From assembly GCF_902859645.1 (NCBI RefSeq), contig NZ_CADIJR010000045.1:1-55871 (forward strand): a stretch of DNA of 55,871 nucleotides, read 5' to 3'. This DNA is from Achromobacter insuavis (lineage in GTDB: Bacteria; Pseudomonadota; Gammaproteobacteria; Burkholderiales; Burkholderiaceae_B). The translations under genes and the position numbers were made by a program. The notes below the pieces were generated by a model. That model searched no databases. It was not told the origin of the DNA and was given only the letters and a program-made list of their open reading frames with translations. Shown piece by piece: positions 28,338 to 37,069 of this stretch; position 1 is the stretch's first letter, and the number at the start of each line of letters is the position of its first letter.

Positions 28338-29504
28338 TCAGACCTGCGCCAGGCGCTCCAGCGCGGCATCGAGCGTGGCGTCTTTCTTGGCGAAGCAGAA
28401 GCGCACGATGCGATGGTTCGATTCGGCCGCGTCGGGCTTCTGGTAGAAGGCCGAAACGGGAATCACCGTAACGCCGTGGCGCACCGTCAGGTCGCGCGCG
28501 AAGTCCGCTTCGTTCTGCTTGGAGATCTCGCTGTAGTCGGCCAGCAGGAAGAACGTGCCGGGGCTGGGCAGCGGCTTGAAACGCGTCTTGGCCAGGCCTT
28601 GCGACAGGCGGTCGCGCTTGGCCTGGTAGAACGCCGGCAGCTCCAGGTAGGGCTTGGGATCGCGCATGAATTCGGCCAGCGCGAACTGCATCGGCGAGGG
28701 CACCGTGAACACCATGAACTGGTGCACTTTGCGCAGCTCGGCGCTGAGCTGGCGCGGCGCGCAGCAGTAGCCGATCTTCCAGCCGGTGGTGTGATAGGTC
28801 TTGCCGAACGACGAGATCACGAACGCATGTTCGGCCAGCAGCGGACGGCGCGCGATGCTGGCATGCGGCTTGCCGTCGAACACGATGTGTTCGTAGACCT
28901 CGTCCGACACCAGCAGCACGCCGGTGTCGCGCACGATGGCTTCGAGCGCGTCCAGGTCGCTGTCGTCCAGCACGGCCCCGGTGGGGTTGTGCGGGAAGTT
29001 CAGCATCAGCAGGCGGGTCTTGGATGTGATGGCGTCGCGCACGCGCTGCCAGTCGATGCGGTAGTAAGGATCCTCGGCGGTGGGCGCGCGCAGCGGCACC
29101 GGCACCGCGGTGCCGCCGGCCAGGCGGATGGCCGGCAGGTAGGAGTCGTAGCAGGGCTCGATGACGACGACTTCGTCGCCGCTGTTGACCGCGGCCAGCA
29201 CGGTGGCCATCAGCGCCTCGGTGGCGCCGCTGGTGACGGTGATCTCGGTTTCCGGGTCGTAGGCGCGGCCATACAGGGCCTGCGTCTTGGCGGCGATGGC
29301 TTCGCGCAGCGGCGCCACGCCGGGCATGTAGGGATATTGGTTATGGCCGTCGGCCATGGCCTTGCTGACCAGCGCGCACAGTGCGGGATCGGGATCGAAG
29401 TCCGGAAAGCCCTGGCCCAGGTTGATGGCCTTGTGCTCGATGGCCAGGCGGCTCATGACGGTGAAGATGGTGGTGCCGACGTCGGGAAGTTTGGATCGGA
29501 TCAT
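28338..29504 (-). CDS. PLP-dependent class I/II aminotransferase (methionine aminotransferase YbdL-like)
   Basis: It probably transaminates methionine or aromatic amino acids with 2-oxo acids. The 388-residue protein has the N-terminal signature INLGQGFPDFDP of the YbdL/kynurenine aminotransferase group, GATEAL near residue 95, the PLP-contact NFPHNPTG (Asn172-Pro-Thr), SDEVYEH with Asp201, and Schiff-base K235 in SSFGKTYHTTGWKIGY. It is divergent from the AbrB-family gene and has its own terminator. Which amino acid is preferred cannot be read from sequence. Confidence 0.87.
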   Translation of the reverse strand: MIRSKLPDVGTTIFTVMSRLAIEHKAINLGQGFPDFDPDPALCALVSKAMADGHNQYPYMPGVAPLREAIAAKTQALYGRAYDPETEITVTSGATEALMATVLAAVNSGDEVVVIEPCYDSYLPAIRLAGGTAVPVPLRAPTAEDPYYRIDWQRVRDAITSKTRLLMLNFPHNPTGAVLDDSDLDALEAIVRDTGVLLVSDEVYEHIVFDGKPHASIARRPLLAEHAFVISSFGKTYHTTGWKIGYCCAPRQLSAELRKVHQFMVFTVPSPMQFALAEFMRDPKPYLELPAFYQAKRDRLSQGLAKTRFKPLPSPGTFFLLADYSEISKQNEADFARDLTVRHGVTVIPVSAFYQKPDAAESNHRIVRFCFAKKDATLDAALERLAQV

Positions 29505-29595
29505 GGTGGACGCGAAGTGGAACGCTGGGTGTGCAAGAGAGTTTTCGTAAGTATCCCACTAACTCATAATTCGGTTTTCTCATGAGCTTATAGGC

Positions 29596-30654
29596 GTGGG
29601 CGGTATCGTGGTTCAAAACATGTTGTGGAGGGTCGTCGGCGGCCTGGCGATCGCGTTGACGGGCGCCTTGCTGGCGCTGTGGATGCATTTGCCGTTGCCG
29701 TGGATGCTGGGGGCGTTGCTGCTGACGGCGGCGGTGCGCATCGCGGGCGGCGGCACCGTATGCCCGCGGCCGGCGCGCAATGCCGGGCAGTGGGTCATCG
29801 GCACGTCGCTGGGCCTGTATTTCACGCCGCAGGTGATCGGGCACATCGGCAGCAATGCCGGTCCCATCATCGTCGGCATGCTGTTCGCGCTGGGGCTGGC
29901 GTTCATCGGCACCGCGATCCTGCGGCGCTATACCGATGCCGATTTCAAAACGGCCTGGTTTTCGTCGGCCATGGGCGGCGCCAGCGAGATGGCCAGCCTG
30001 GCGGAACGCCATGGCGCCCGCATCGATCGCGTGGCCACGGCGCACAGCGTGCGGGTGCTGATGGTGGTGATGACGGTGCCGTTCATTTTCCAATGGTGGG
30101 GCGTGGCGGGCATCGATCCCACGGTGCCCGGGCCCAGGACCGTGCATGGCGCCGGCCTGGCCGCGCTGGTGGCGCTGACCTGCGTCGGCGGCCTGTTCTT
30201 CATGAAGCTGCGGTTGCCCAATCCGTGGGTGCTGGGGCCGATGCTGATGGCGATGATCCTGACGGCCAGCAGCATCGAGTTGTCCGCGTTGCCGGACTTC
30301 GTGCCGAAGGTCGGCCAGCTCTTCATCGGCTGGTCGCTGGGCGACCGTTATCGGCCGGATTTCTTCCGCGCGGCGCCGCGCTTCATCGCGGCGGTGGCGG
30401 TGTTCACGGTGATCGCGCTGGCCTTGGCATTCGGCCTGGGCGCGCTGTTGTCATTGTGGTCCGCGGCGCCGGTGCCGACGCTGATCCTGGGCACCACGCC
30501 GGGCGGCATCGCGGAGATGGCGATCACGGCCAAGGTGCTGCAGCTGGGCGTGCCGGTGGTGACCGCATTCCACGTGTCGCGCATGGTGTTCGTGGTGATC
30601 GTGACCGGGCCGATGTACGCGTTCCTGGCGCGGCGGCAGGCAAATTCCGCGTAG
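29596..30654 (+). CDS. AbrB-family integral membrane protein (AbrB duplication family)
   Basis: A polytopic membrane protein of the Transport_AbrB family, unrelated to the DNA-binding AbrB; members are sometimes annotated as ammonia monooxygenase or regulators, with little direct evidence. The product shows two repeats of the family motif: LPLPWMLGALLLTA and LPNPWVLGPMLMAM, each followed by GQWVIGTSLGLYFTP or GQLFIGWSLGDRY. Start is uncertain: GTG at 29596 (352 aa), GTG 29608, or ATG 29620. It lies divergent from the aminotransferase gene. Confidence 0.8.
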   Translation: MGGIVVQNMLWRVVGGLAIALTGALLALWMHLPLPWMLGALLLTAAVRIAGGGTVCPRPARNAGQWVIGTSLGLYFTPQVIGHIGSNAGPIIVGMLFALGLAFIGTAILRRYTDADFKTAWFSSAMGGASEMASLAERHGARIDRVATAHSVRVLMVVMTVPFIFQWWGVAGIDPTVPGPRTVHGAGLAALVALTCVGGLFFMKLRLPNPWVLGPMLMAMILTASSIELSALPDFVPKVGQLFIGWSLGDRYRPDFFRAAPRFIAAVAVFTVIALALAFGLGALLSLWSAAPVPTLILGTTPGGIAEMAITAKVLQLGVPVVTAFHVSRMVFVVIVTGPMYAFLARRQANSA

Positions 30655-30773
30655 CGGTATTGAGCTTCCAGTCAGAAAAATACGACACATTGGGGAAAAC
30701 AACTATATGAGTCTGTAATGCGGGATGAGTATGCTGATTCCGCAGTTGATTCAAGCAGCGCGCGGACTTGTTC

Positions 30774-30789
30774 TGCCGCTTTTGCGGCA
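30774..30789 (+). other. Hairpin in the cspA 5' leader
   Basis: TGCCGC-TTTT-GCGGCA forms a stable small hairpin about 100 nt upstream of the cold-shock gene, in the 234-bp gap 30655-30888. A weak promoter (TTGGGG ... TGTAAT ending near 30719) would give a leader of about 170 nt. Long leaders are typical of cspA genes. No other feature was seen in the gap. Confidence 0.35.
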
Positions 30790-30888
30790 AGCGAGAACGC
30801 AGCACCAACGCAGGTATCCCTACCGGTCGTTCAGTTCTCACGGCGTCCTTGATTCATTGCATTTCGTTAATTACAGGACGCTAGGAAA

Positions 30889-31095
30889 ATGGCTCAGAAG
30901 GGCAAAGTCAAGTGGTTCAACGCTGACAAGGGTTACGGTTTCATTACGCCGGATGCTGGTGGCACCGACGTGTTCGCACACTTTTCCGCCATCCAGGGCC
31001 GCGGCTATCGCAGCCTGAACGAAGGCCAGGAAGTCGAATTCGAAGTCAAGGATGGTCCGAAAGGACCTCAAGCGGCCGAAATTCGCCCGCTCTAA
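30889..31095 (+). CDS. cspA: Cold-shock domain protein
   Basis: A small RNA/ssDNA-binding protein acting as RNA chaperone. The 68-residue OB-fold has RNP1 KGYGFITP and RNP2 VFAHFSAI, and begins [15 protein letters not shown]. It has its own leader and terminator and is the last gene before the oriC/parS region. Confidence 0.95.
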   Translation: MAQKGKVKWFNADKGYGFITPDAGGTDVFAHFSAIQGRGYRSLNEGQEVEFEVKDGPKGPQAAEIRPL

Positions 31096-31140
31096 ATCGG
31101 GAAATCCCAATTTCCCGTCCGCCAGGCCTGGCCTGGCTAC

Positions 31141-31180
31141 AACGCCCCAGAACCTCGCGGTCTGGGGCGTTGTTTCATTT
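31141..31180 (+). terminator. Terminator after the cold-shock gene
   Basis: Perfect 11-bp arms AACGCCCCAGA and TCTGGGGCGTT with a 9-nt loop, followed by GTTTCATTT. It marks the left end of the gene-free region. Confidence 0.85.
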
Positions 31181-31214
31181 GCGGCGCGGGTTTTCTTGCC
31201 CGGCTATTTCCGTG

Positions 31215-31234
31215 ATGTTAGTGCTCACTAACAT
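31215..31234. promoter_or_regulatory. Perfect operator-like palindrome
   Basis: ATGTTAGTG and CACTAACAT are separated by 2 bp. It has the form of a TetR/GntR/MarR-type operator, but no gene starts near it in a way that explains control. The nearest DnaA box is 23 bp to the right. Confidence 0.5.
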
Positions 31235-31244
31235 ATCCTCGAGC

Positions 31245-32411
31245 GTTGGATAAGTTTGTGGATAATTATTTTCGGGCATGTGCATAGCGCTGCGCAGTAA
31301 TGAAGCACGCTGCGTTTGCGCCGGGGAGTTTTGCACAATTTTCGGAAAGATCCGCAGGCGGAACGCTGCGCTCGACTCGTCACCGGCGCCCGCATGCCGG
31401 CCAGGGCGCGTTTCATGGGAAACCGCGTGTTTCCCTAGGAAAACCGGGCGTTTACGGCATTTTTTCGTCTGCCTGGCCGGGCTGAATCTGGCGCTGGCGG
31501 AGCAGCATTGATGCTCGCCATGACGCATTTTTATCCATTCGCGTCGCGGTTGTTCACAAAGATATCCCCATCCCGGTTATGCACAGAATGACACCTTGGA
31601 TAGCCAAAAGGTGGGGGCTCAGCCTGTGGATAGAAATGGGGATAGCGAATCGGAAATGGGTTTACGAGGATCGCCCGACGGTGCACTGCCGTCGAGTTTG
31701 ACGCCGGGAACGCCATGTTGTGGATTTCATGTGAAAGCGGATTTGCTCCCGGATTATGTGCCGGCGAGTTTTCCACAGTCGGGTCGCCGCGTCCGCGGTT
31801 GGCGTAGAGGCGTGTCAGCCGAAAGGATGATGGCGCGAAACTTCCAGGACGGGCAAGATGATTCTCCGATCAAGCGTCGCGCCTGGACTTGTGTGTTGTG
31901 GCGCGATGCATCCGCCGGCGGCGAGGATAAATATGTGAATAAGTCGCCGATGCCTGCTTAAGGCGCGGTTGGACTTTTGCCCCGGTTTGAAGTTCCCCGT
32001 TAAGTTCAGGGGCAATGTCTCACTCGCGTGATCGGAATGTTCAGGAATATGGCTTTTCCGTGCTCGCGCCCGGCTCCGCGTTTTGGCCGCGCTTATCGAA
32101 CCGATAGCGGCAGCTTATCCACAATCTTTTCCACTGTTTTTCCCGCCTGCCACCGTATCGTCCCGGGTATACCTGCCGGGCGGATCGCAGACGTTGCAGG
32201 CATGGCGATTCAGTTCTCCGGCCCATGCTTTCCCAGGCAGCGCGTTGCGAATTTGTGTGGTTTCCGCAATCTGGGTAATTCCCTGTCGAGTCGGTTCAGA
32301 GCCACATTCGCAGCCTCCCCGTTGACGGCAGCGTCAAGTTATCCCCAGAGTTGTTCCACGTGAAACCGGGTCCGCGGAGGCGTTCGAGCTTGTGGATGCT
32401 TTTGTGCATAA
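31245..32411. other. Probable chromosomal replication origin (oriC) with DnaA boxes
   Basis: Five perfect TTATNCACA boxes occur here: 31257-31265 (minus), 31577-31585 (plus), 31934-31942 (minus), 32115-32123 (plus) and 32403-32411 (minus). Near-matches include 31531, TTGTTCACA at 31550, CTATCCACA at 31625 (minus), TTTTCCACA at 31769, TTTTCCACT at 32127 and TTATCCCCA at 32339. An AT-rich stretch directly beside the first box (31261-31274) is a possible unwinding element. No convincing gene lies between 31172 and 33657. Position next to mnmG, parAB and parS supports oriC. The dnaA-rpmH gap has only one perfect box, so it is the weaker candidate. Confidence 0.7.
32352..32367. promoter_or_regulatory. 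parS site 1 (one mismatch)
   Basis: TGTTCCACGTGAAACC matches the parS consensus TGTTNCACGTGNAACA except for the last base. It lies immediately beside a DnaA-box-like TTATCCCCA. Confidence 0.75.
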
Positions 32412-32725
32412 GGTGCTGGTGAGTCTGCCTTGTCTCGGCTTTGTGCCGGCGAGCCTGATTTCCATTCATGCCTTTGCCCTGGCTGTGCGCCGACAGGATT
32501 CTGCTTGCGGCCGATTGTTCCGGTGACGCGGGGAGGGAGGGTGGCGGCGGGAACCGACTGCTTCGGGCTTGCGACCTGGACGGTCTAAGCGGCAACGGCG
32601 CCGGATTCGGCATAGGCGTTTAGTGTTTCAGTTGAATGACGGGAGACATTCAAGATGAAGGGCTGCGATGGCGGTGGTGAAGATTGTGAGATTCGATGCG
32701 TGCAGACTGGCCCGGAGCGATATGC

Positions 32726-32741
32726 TGTTTCACGTGGAACA
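32726..32741. promoter_or_regulatory. parS site 2
   Basis: TGTTTCACGTGGAACA, full consensus match. The ParB encoded at 37936 should bind it. It is 20 bp left of the G-quadruplex motif. Confidence 0.92.
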
Positions 32742-32761
32742 GGAAAAATTCGGGATGTTTT

Positions 32762-32783
32762 GGGGGTAGGGGTAGGGTAGGGG
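32762..32783 (+). other. G-quadruplex-forming motif
   Basis: Four G-tracts of 5, 4, 3 and 4 Gs are separated by three identical TA loops. This is a very strong candidate for a parallel quadruplex on the plus strand. It lies between parS sites 2 and 3 and right of the DnaA-box region. Confidence 0.75.
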
Positions 32784-32950
32784 TGATAAAACCCAAATTT
32801 TCCCGCGTCGATGAACTATCCGAATGGCCGGGCGGCAGCACTTCTTTTCCTATGTTCTTGGAGTGACTCGGCCGAGATTCTGGAGCTGACGGGCTGGCAG
32901 GAACGGGTTTTCAAAGCGAGTAGGCTATAGAGGCGACGTATCTCACGTGA

Positions 32951-32966
32951 TGTTCCACGTGGAACA
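32951..32966. promoter_or_regulatory. parS site 3
   Basis: TGTTCCACGTGGAACA, a perfect palindrome and full consensus match. Confidence 0.95.
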
Positions 32967-33028
32967 TCAACTTGGACTTGGTGGCCCAGCTACTAATTGG
33001 CATCGGTTCAAAGGACTCTCACCCGGCA

Positions 33029-33044
33029 TGTTCCACGTGAAACA
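33029..33044. promoter_or_regulatory. parS site 4
   Basis: TGTTCCACGTGAAACA, full consensus match. Confidence 0.93.
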
Positions 33045-33137
33045 TCGGATCAGGACGTCGGCAGGGGGAGGGTATGACTATGTCTAGCTGGTGTGCAGGC
33101 TGACGTATTCCCCTGAGCAAGGTATTCAAGTGAGCGA

Positions 33138-33153
33138 TGTTTCACGTGAAACA
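33138..33153. promoter_or_regulatory. parS site 5
   Basis: TGTTTCACGTGAAACA, a perfect palindrome and full consensus match. Confidence 0.95.
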
Positions 33154-33277
33154 TTGGTCTCCAGCGGGAGGCACAGGGCGAATGAAGGGCTGCCGACCGT
33201 CGAGGCATCGATAGATATCCTGGCCCGAGTCTTCGATAGACCCAGATCAATTCCCTCCACAGACAGGCGCGCAGGCA

Positions 33278-33293
33278 TGTTTCACGTGAAACA
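33278..33293. promoter_or_regulatory. parS site 6
   Basis: TGTTTCACGTGAAACA, a perfect palindrome and full consensus match. Confidence 0.95.
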
Positions 33294-33421
33294 TAGGAGG
33301 AAGGCCAAGGTCGAACGAGGGAAGGGTAAAGACTCACGAAGCACCCAACCTGGGCCAACCCAAGACCTGAATGCACTTGATGAACGGTATTGGACAGTCA
33401 GTCCGACCGGGGCACACTGCA

Positions 33422-33437
33422 TGTTTCACGTGAAACA
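33422..33437. promoter_or_regulatory. parS site 7
   Basis: TGTTTCACGTGAAACA, a perfect palindrome and full consensus match. Only 43 bp (start to start) from site 8, the closest pair. Confidence 0.95.
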
Positions 33438-33464
33438 TCGCCAGGTCCGGGCGTAGCCACAGGA

Positions 33465-33480
33465 TGTTCCACGTGAAACA
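33465..33480. promoter_or_regulatory. parS site 8
   Basis: TGTTCCACGTGAAACA, full consensus match. Confidence 0.93.
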
Positions 33481-33590
33481 TCCCCCTAACAGCGGCAGAT
33501 GCCGACATATTCAAACGTCGATCGAGTCGCCCTCGTTGCCAATTTGCACACGAGGTCGAGTGTTACTACCTGCATTGCTGCACCGAACCA

Positions 33591-33606
33591 TGTTTCACGT
33601 GAAACA
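33591..33606. promoter_or_regulatory. parS site 9, at the mnmG promoter
   Basis: TGTTTCACGTGAAACA, a perfect palindrome. It ends 15 bp before a TATAAT hexamer, so it covers the -35 region of the presumed mnmG-parAB operon promoter. Confidence 0.95.
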
Positions 33607-33627
33607 TGCACCCCCTGCCTCTATAAT
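33598..33627 (+). promoter_or_regulatory. Probable mnmG operon promoter
   Basis: A perfect -10 TATAAT is at 33622-33627, 30 bp before the mnmG ATG. No good -35 hexamer is seen; that position is occupied by the right half of parS site 9. Confidence 0.5.
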
Positions 33628-33657
33628 GAGCACCGAACGCTCTCTTATCTCCCCATC

Positions 33658-35577
33658 ATGGATTATCCCCGCGAATTCGATGTCATCGTCGTCGGTGGCG
33701 GCCACGCCGGTACCGAAGCGGCGCTGGCTGCGGCACGCACTGGTGCCCAGACGCTGCTGCTGACTCACAACATCGAGACCCTAGGCCAAATGTCCTGCAA
33801 TCCCTCCATCGGCGGGATTGGCAAGGGCCATCTCGTCAAAGAAGTCGATGCCCTTGGCGGCGCCATGGCGCTGGCGACGGACGAGGCGGGGATTCAGTTT
33901 CGTATCCTGAACGGCTCCAAGGGCCCGGCCGTGCGCGCTACCCGCGCGCAGGCGGACCGGGTGCTGTACCGCAAGGCCATCCGTGGCCGCCTGGAGAACC
34001 AGCCCAACCTCTGGTTGTTCCAGCAGGCGGTGGAGGATCTGATGGTGGAGGGCGACCGCGTGGTCGGCGCCGTTACCCAGGTCGGCCTGAAGTTCCGGGC
34101 GAAGACGGTGGTCCTGACCGCCGGCACGTTCCTGAACGGCCTGATCCACGTGGGACTGCAGAACTATTCGGGCGGCCGCGCTGGCGACCCCCCGGCGATT
34201 TCCCTGGGGCAGCGCCTCAAGGAACTGCAGCTGCCGCAAGGCCGCCTGAAGACCGGCACGCCGCCGCGCATCGACGGCCGCAGCATCAACTACAGCATCC
34301 TGGAAGAGCAGCCGGGCGACCTGGACCCGATTCCGGTGTTCTCGTACATGGGCAACGTGGCCATGCACCCGCGGCAGCTGCCGTGCTGGATCACGCATAC
34401 CAACGCCCGCACCCACGACATCATCCGCGGCGGCCTGGACCGCTCGCCGATGTACAGCGGCGTCATCGAGGGTGTTGGCCCGCGCTACTGCCCGTCGATC
34501 GAAGACAAGATCCACCGCTTCGCCGACAAGGAATCGCACCAGGTCTTCCTGGAACCGGAAGGTCTGGACACGCACGAGGTCTATCCGAACGGCGTTTCCA
34601 CCAGCCTGCCTTTCGATGTGCAGCTGGACCTGATCCATTCCTTGCCCGGCCTGGAAAACGCGCACATCCTGCGCCCCGGCTACGCCATCGAATACGACTA
34701 CTTCGATCCACGTGGATTGAAGAGCACGCTGGAAACCAAGGCGATCTCCGGTCTGTACTTCGCCGGCCAGATCAACGGCACCACCGGCTACGAAGAAGCC
34801 GCGGCCCAAGGCCTGCTGGCCGGAGTCAACGCCGCCCTGTCGTCGCTCGGCCGCGACCCCTGGACGCCGCGGCGCGACGAGGCCTACCTCGGTGTGCTGG
34901 TGGACGACCTGGTCACCCGCGGCGTGACCGAGCCGTACCGCATGTTCACCTCGCGCGCCGAATACCGCCTGAGCCTGCGTGAAGACAATGCCGACCTGCG
35001 CCTGACCGAAATCGGCCGCCAGCTCGGCATCGTCGACGACGCCCGCTGGGACGCGTTCAACCGCAAGCGCGATGCTGTCGCCGCCGAAGTCGAGCGCCTG
35101 AAGTCGTCGTGGGTCAACCCGCGCGTGCTGCCGCTGGAAGTGGCCGAACCGCTGCTGGGCAAGGCGATTGAACGTGAGTACTCACTTGCAGACCTGCTTA
35201 AACGGCCCAATGTTTCCTATGAAGCGCTGATGGCCGCCCGCAACACCGACGGCACGCTGCTGGCCGGTCCGGGCGTGGTCGAGGACGAGGTCCTGGCCGA
35301 GCAGGTCGAGATCCAGGTCAAGTACGCCGGCTACATCGCCCGCCAGCAGGACGAAGTACAGAAACAGATCGCGCACGAACAACAGCCGATCCCGGCCGAC
35401 GTCGACTACGACGCCGTGACCAGCCTGTCGTTCGAAGTGCGCCAGAAACTCAAGACGCATCGGCCCGAAACCATCGGCCAGGCCGCCCGCATTTCGGGCG
35501 TGACGCCGGCGGCGATCTCGCTGCTGCTGATCCACCTGAAGCGCCTGCACTACGGCTCGCGCAAGCAAGCCGCATGA
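33658..35577 (+). CDS. mnmG: tRNA U34 carboxymethylaminomethyl-modifying enzyme MnmG (GidA)
   Basis: The FAD-dependent partner of MnmE in wobble-uridine modification. From ATG 33658 the product is 639 residues, the normal length. It begins [18 protein letters not shown] with the FAD dinucleotide-binding motif, followed by [30 protein letters not shown] and [11 protein letters not shown], and ends with the helical C-terminal domain. The frame is open to 33499, but that stretch encodes parS site 9 and lies before the TATAAT box. Its stop overlaps rsmG. Confidence 0.97.
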   Translation: MDYPREFDVIVVGGGHAGTEAALAAARTGAQTLLLTHNIETLGQMSCNPSIGGIGKGHLVKEVDALGGAMALATDEAGIQFRILNGSKGPAVRATRAQADRVLYRKAIRGRLENQPNLWLFQQAVEDLMVEGDRVVGAVTQVGLKFRAKTVVLTAGTFLNGLIHVGLQNYSGGRAGDPPAISLGQRLKELQLPQGRLKTGTPPRIDGRSINYSILEEQPGDLDPIPVFSYMGNVAMHPRQLPCWITHTNARTHDIIRGGLDRSPMYSGVIEGVGPRYCPSIEDKIHRFADKESHQVFLEPEGLDTHEVYPNGVSTSLPFDVQLDLIHSLPGLENAHILRPGYAIEYDYFDPRGLKSTLETKAISGLYFAGQINGTTGYEEAAAQGLLAGVNAALSSLGRDPWTPRRDEAYLGVLVDDLVTRGVTEPYRMFTSRAEYRLSLREDNADLRLTEIGRQLGIVDDARWDAFNRKRDAVAAEVERLKSSWVNPRVLPLEVAEPLLGKAIEREYSLADLLKRPNVSYEALMAARNTDGTLLAGPGVVEDEVLAEQVEIQVKYAGYIARQQDEVQKQIAHEQQPIPADVDYDAVTSLSFEVRQKLKTHRPETIGQAARISGVTPAAISLLLIHLKRLHYGSRKQAA

Positions 35578-36263
35578 GCGCCCATCCCCAACCGGCCGGC
35601 GCGGACATGGCCGGCCGCCTTTCGCATGCCTTCGAGCAGCTCGGACTGCAGGCGGACGCCGCCGCGGCCGCCAAGCTGCTCGACTACCTGGCGCAGATGC
35701 AGCGCTGGAACCGGACCTACAACCTGACCGCGATCCGCGATCCGCAGCAGATGCTGGTGCAGCACCTGTTCGACAGCCTGGCCGCCGTGGGGCCGTTCAG
35801 CGAAGCGCTGGGCGCGCCCGGCACGCCAGCCAAGGTCTACGACGTCGGCTCCGGCGGCGGGTTGCCCGGCGTCGTCCTGGCGGTCATGCGGCCCGAATGG
35901 TCGGTGACCTGCATCGACGCCGTTGAAAAGAAAACCGCATTCGTCCGGCAGATGAGCGGCGCGCTGGCGCTGCCGAATCTGCAGGCGCGCCACGCGCGCA
36001 TCGAAACGCTGGAACCCGCCGGCTGCAACATTGTGACGTCGCGCGCATTCGCCTCCTTGGAGGATTTTGCGATGCTCGCGGGCAGACATGTGGACAACGG
36101 TGGTACCCTCGTCGCCATGAAGGGCAAGGTCCCGGATGATGAAATCCAGGCGCTGCACGCGCGTGGGGAATGGCAAGTCGACCATATTCAGCCGCTCCGG
36201 GTGCCGGAGCTGCAAGCAGAACGCTGCCTGATCTGGATGCGCCGCAGTCAAGGAACCCTATGA
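35574..36263 (+). CDS. rsmG: 16S rRNA (guanine527-N7)-methyltransferase RsmG (GidB)
   Basis: It uses S-adenosylmethionine to methylate G527 in 16S rRNA. The 229-residue protein has [19 protein letters not shown], the SAM motif [32 protein letters not shown] and [15 protein letters not shown] 10-residue extension precedes the usual start. ATGA overlaps join it to mnmG upstream and parA downstream, giving strict operon packing. Confidence 0.96.
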   Translation: MSAHPQPAGADMAGRLSHAFEQLGLQADAAAAAKLLDYLAQMQRWNRTYNLTAIRDPQQMLVQHLFDSLAAVGPFSEALGAPGTPAKVYDVGSGGGLPGVVLAVMRPEWSVTCIDAVEKKTAFVRQMSGALALPNLQARHARIETLEPAGCNIVTSRAFASLEDFAMLAGRHVDNGGTLVAMKGKVPDDEIQALHARGEWQVDHIQPLRVPELQAERCLIWMRRSQGTL

Positions 36264-37060
36264 AGAACTTACCCCCCAGCTCGACCGCCCGCGTTTTCTG
36301 CATCGCCAACCAGAAGGGCGGTGTCGGCAAGACGACCACCGCCATCAACCTGGCGGCCGGGCTGGCCACGCACAAGCAACGCGTGCTGCTGGTGGACCTG
36401 GACCCGCAAGGCAACGCCACCATGGGCAGCGGCATCGACAAGAATTCGCTCGAGTCGAACCTGTACCAGGTGCTGATCGGCGAAGCCACCATCGAGCAGG
36501 CACGCGTGCGCTCCGAGTCGGGCGGCTATGACGTGCTGCCCGCCAACCGCGAACTGTCCGGCGCCGAGATCGACCTGGTGCAGATGGATGAACGCGAGCG
36601 CCAGCTCAAGGCCGCCATCGACACCGTCGGCAGCCAGTACGACTTCGTGCTCATCGATTGCCCGCCGACGCTGTCGCTGCTGACGCTGAACGGCCTGGCT
36701 GCAGCGCACGGCGTCATCATTCCGATGCAGTGCGAATACTTCGCGCTCGAAGGCCTGTCCGACCTGGTCAACACCATCAAGCGCGTGCATCGCAACATCA
36801 ACGATGACCTGCGCGTCATCGGCCTGCTGCGCGTGATGTTCGACCCGCGCATGACCCTGCAGCAGCAGGTGTCGGCGCAGCTCGAATCGCACTTCGGCGA
36901 CAAGGTCTTCAAGACCGTGGTGCCGCGCAACGTGCGGCTGGCCGAAGCGCCCAGCTATGGCATGCCCGGCGTGGTGTACGACCGCGCCTCGCGTGGCGCG
37001 CAGGCGTACATCTCCTTCGGCGCCGAAATGATCGAGCGCGTCCGCGAACTCAACAAGTAA
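36260..37060 (+). CDS. parA: Chromosome partitioning ATPase ParA (Soj)
   Basis: A Walker-type ATPase that moves ParB-parS complexes during segregation. The 266-residue protein has the deviant Walker A KGGVGKTT (residues 19-26) with signature Lys, the A' motif VDLDPQGNATMG, and Walker B VLIDCPPTLSLLTLN. It lacks the N-terminal HTH of plasmid ParA, as expected for chromosomal Soj types. ATG 36260 follows an AAGGAA ribosome-binding site and overlaps the rsmG stop. Confidence 0.96.
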   Translation: MKNLPPSSTARVFCIANQKGGVGKTTTAINLAAGLATHKQRVLLVDLDPQGNATMGSGIDKNSLESNLYQVLIGEATIEQARVRSESGGYDVLPANRELSGAEIDLVQMDERERQLKAAIDTVGSQYDFVLIDCPPTLSLLTLNGLAAAHGVIIPMQCEYFALEGLSDLVNTIKRVHRNINDDLRVIGLLRVMFDPRMTLQQQVSAQLESHFGDKVFKTVVPRNVRLAEAPSYGMPGVVYDRASRGAQAYISFGAEMIERVRELNK

Positions 37061-37069
37061 GCCGCCCGC

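Noticed and set aside
31175-31961. Open frames in the oriC region (31175-31528 minus, 31596-31961 plus)
   Set aside because: Low-complexity translations across DnaA boxes, no ribosome-binding site and no recognisable domain. I treat them as chance frames.
32352-33606. CRISPR-like array of short palindromic repeats
   Set aside because: Repeats are 16-bp parS sites with irregular spacing and no uniform spacers or cas genes.
33499-33657. Upstream extension of mnmG to an ATG at 33499
   Set aside because: It would include parS site 9 and lie before the TATAAT promoter hexamer; the family start is at 33658.
33091-33763. Open frames at 33091-33456 and 33464-33763 containing repeated MFHVKH peptides
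   Set aside because: The repeated peptide is only the translation of the parS palindrome TGTTTCACGTGAAACAT. The rest has no family resemblance and no ribosome-binding site.
34145-34160. Extra parS-like site inside mnmG (GATCCACGTGGGAC)
   Set aside because: It has three mismatches to the consensus, including conserved flanking positions, and is explained by coding sequence.
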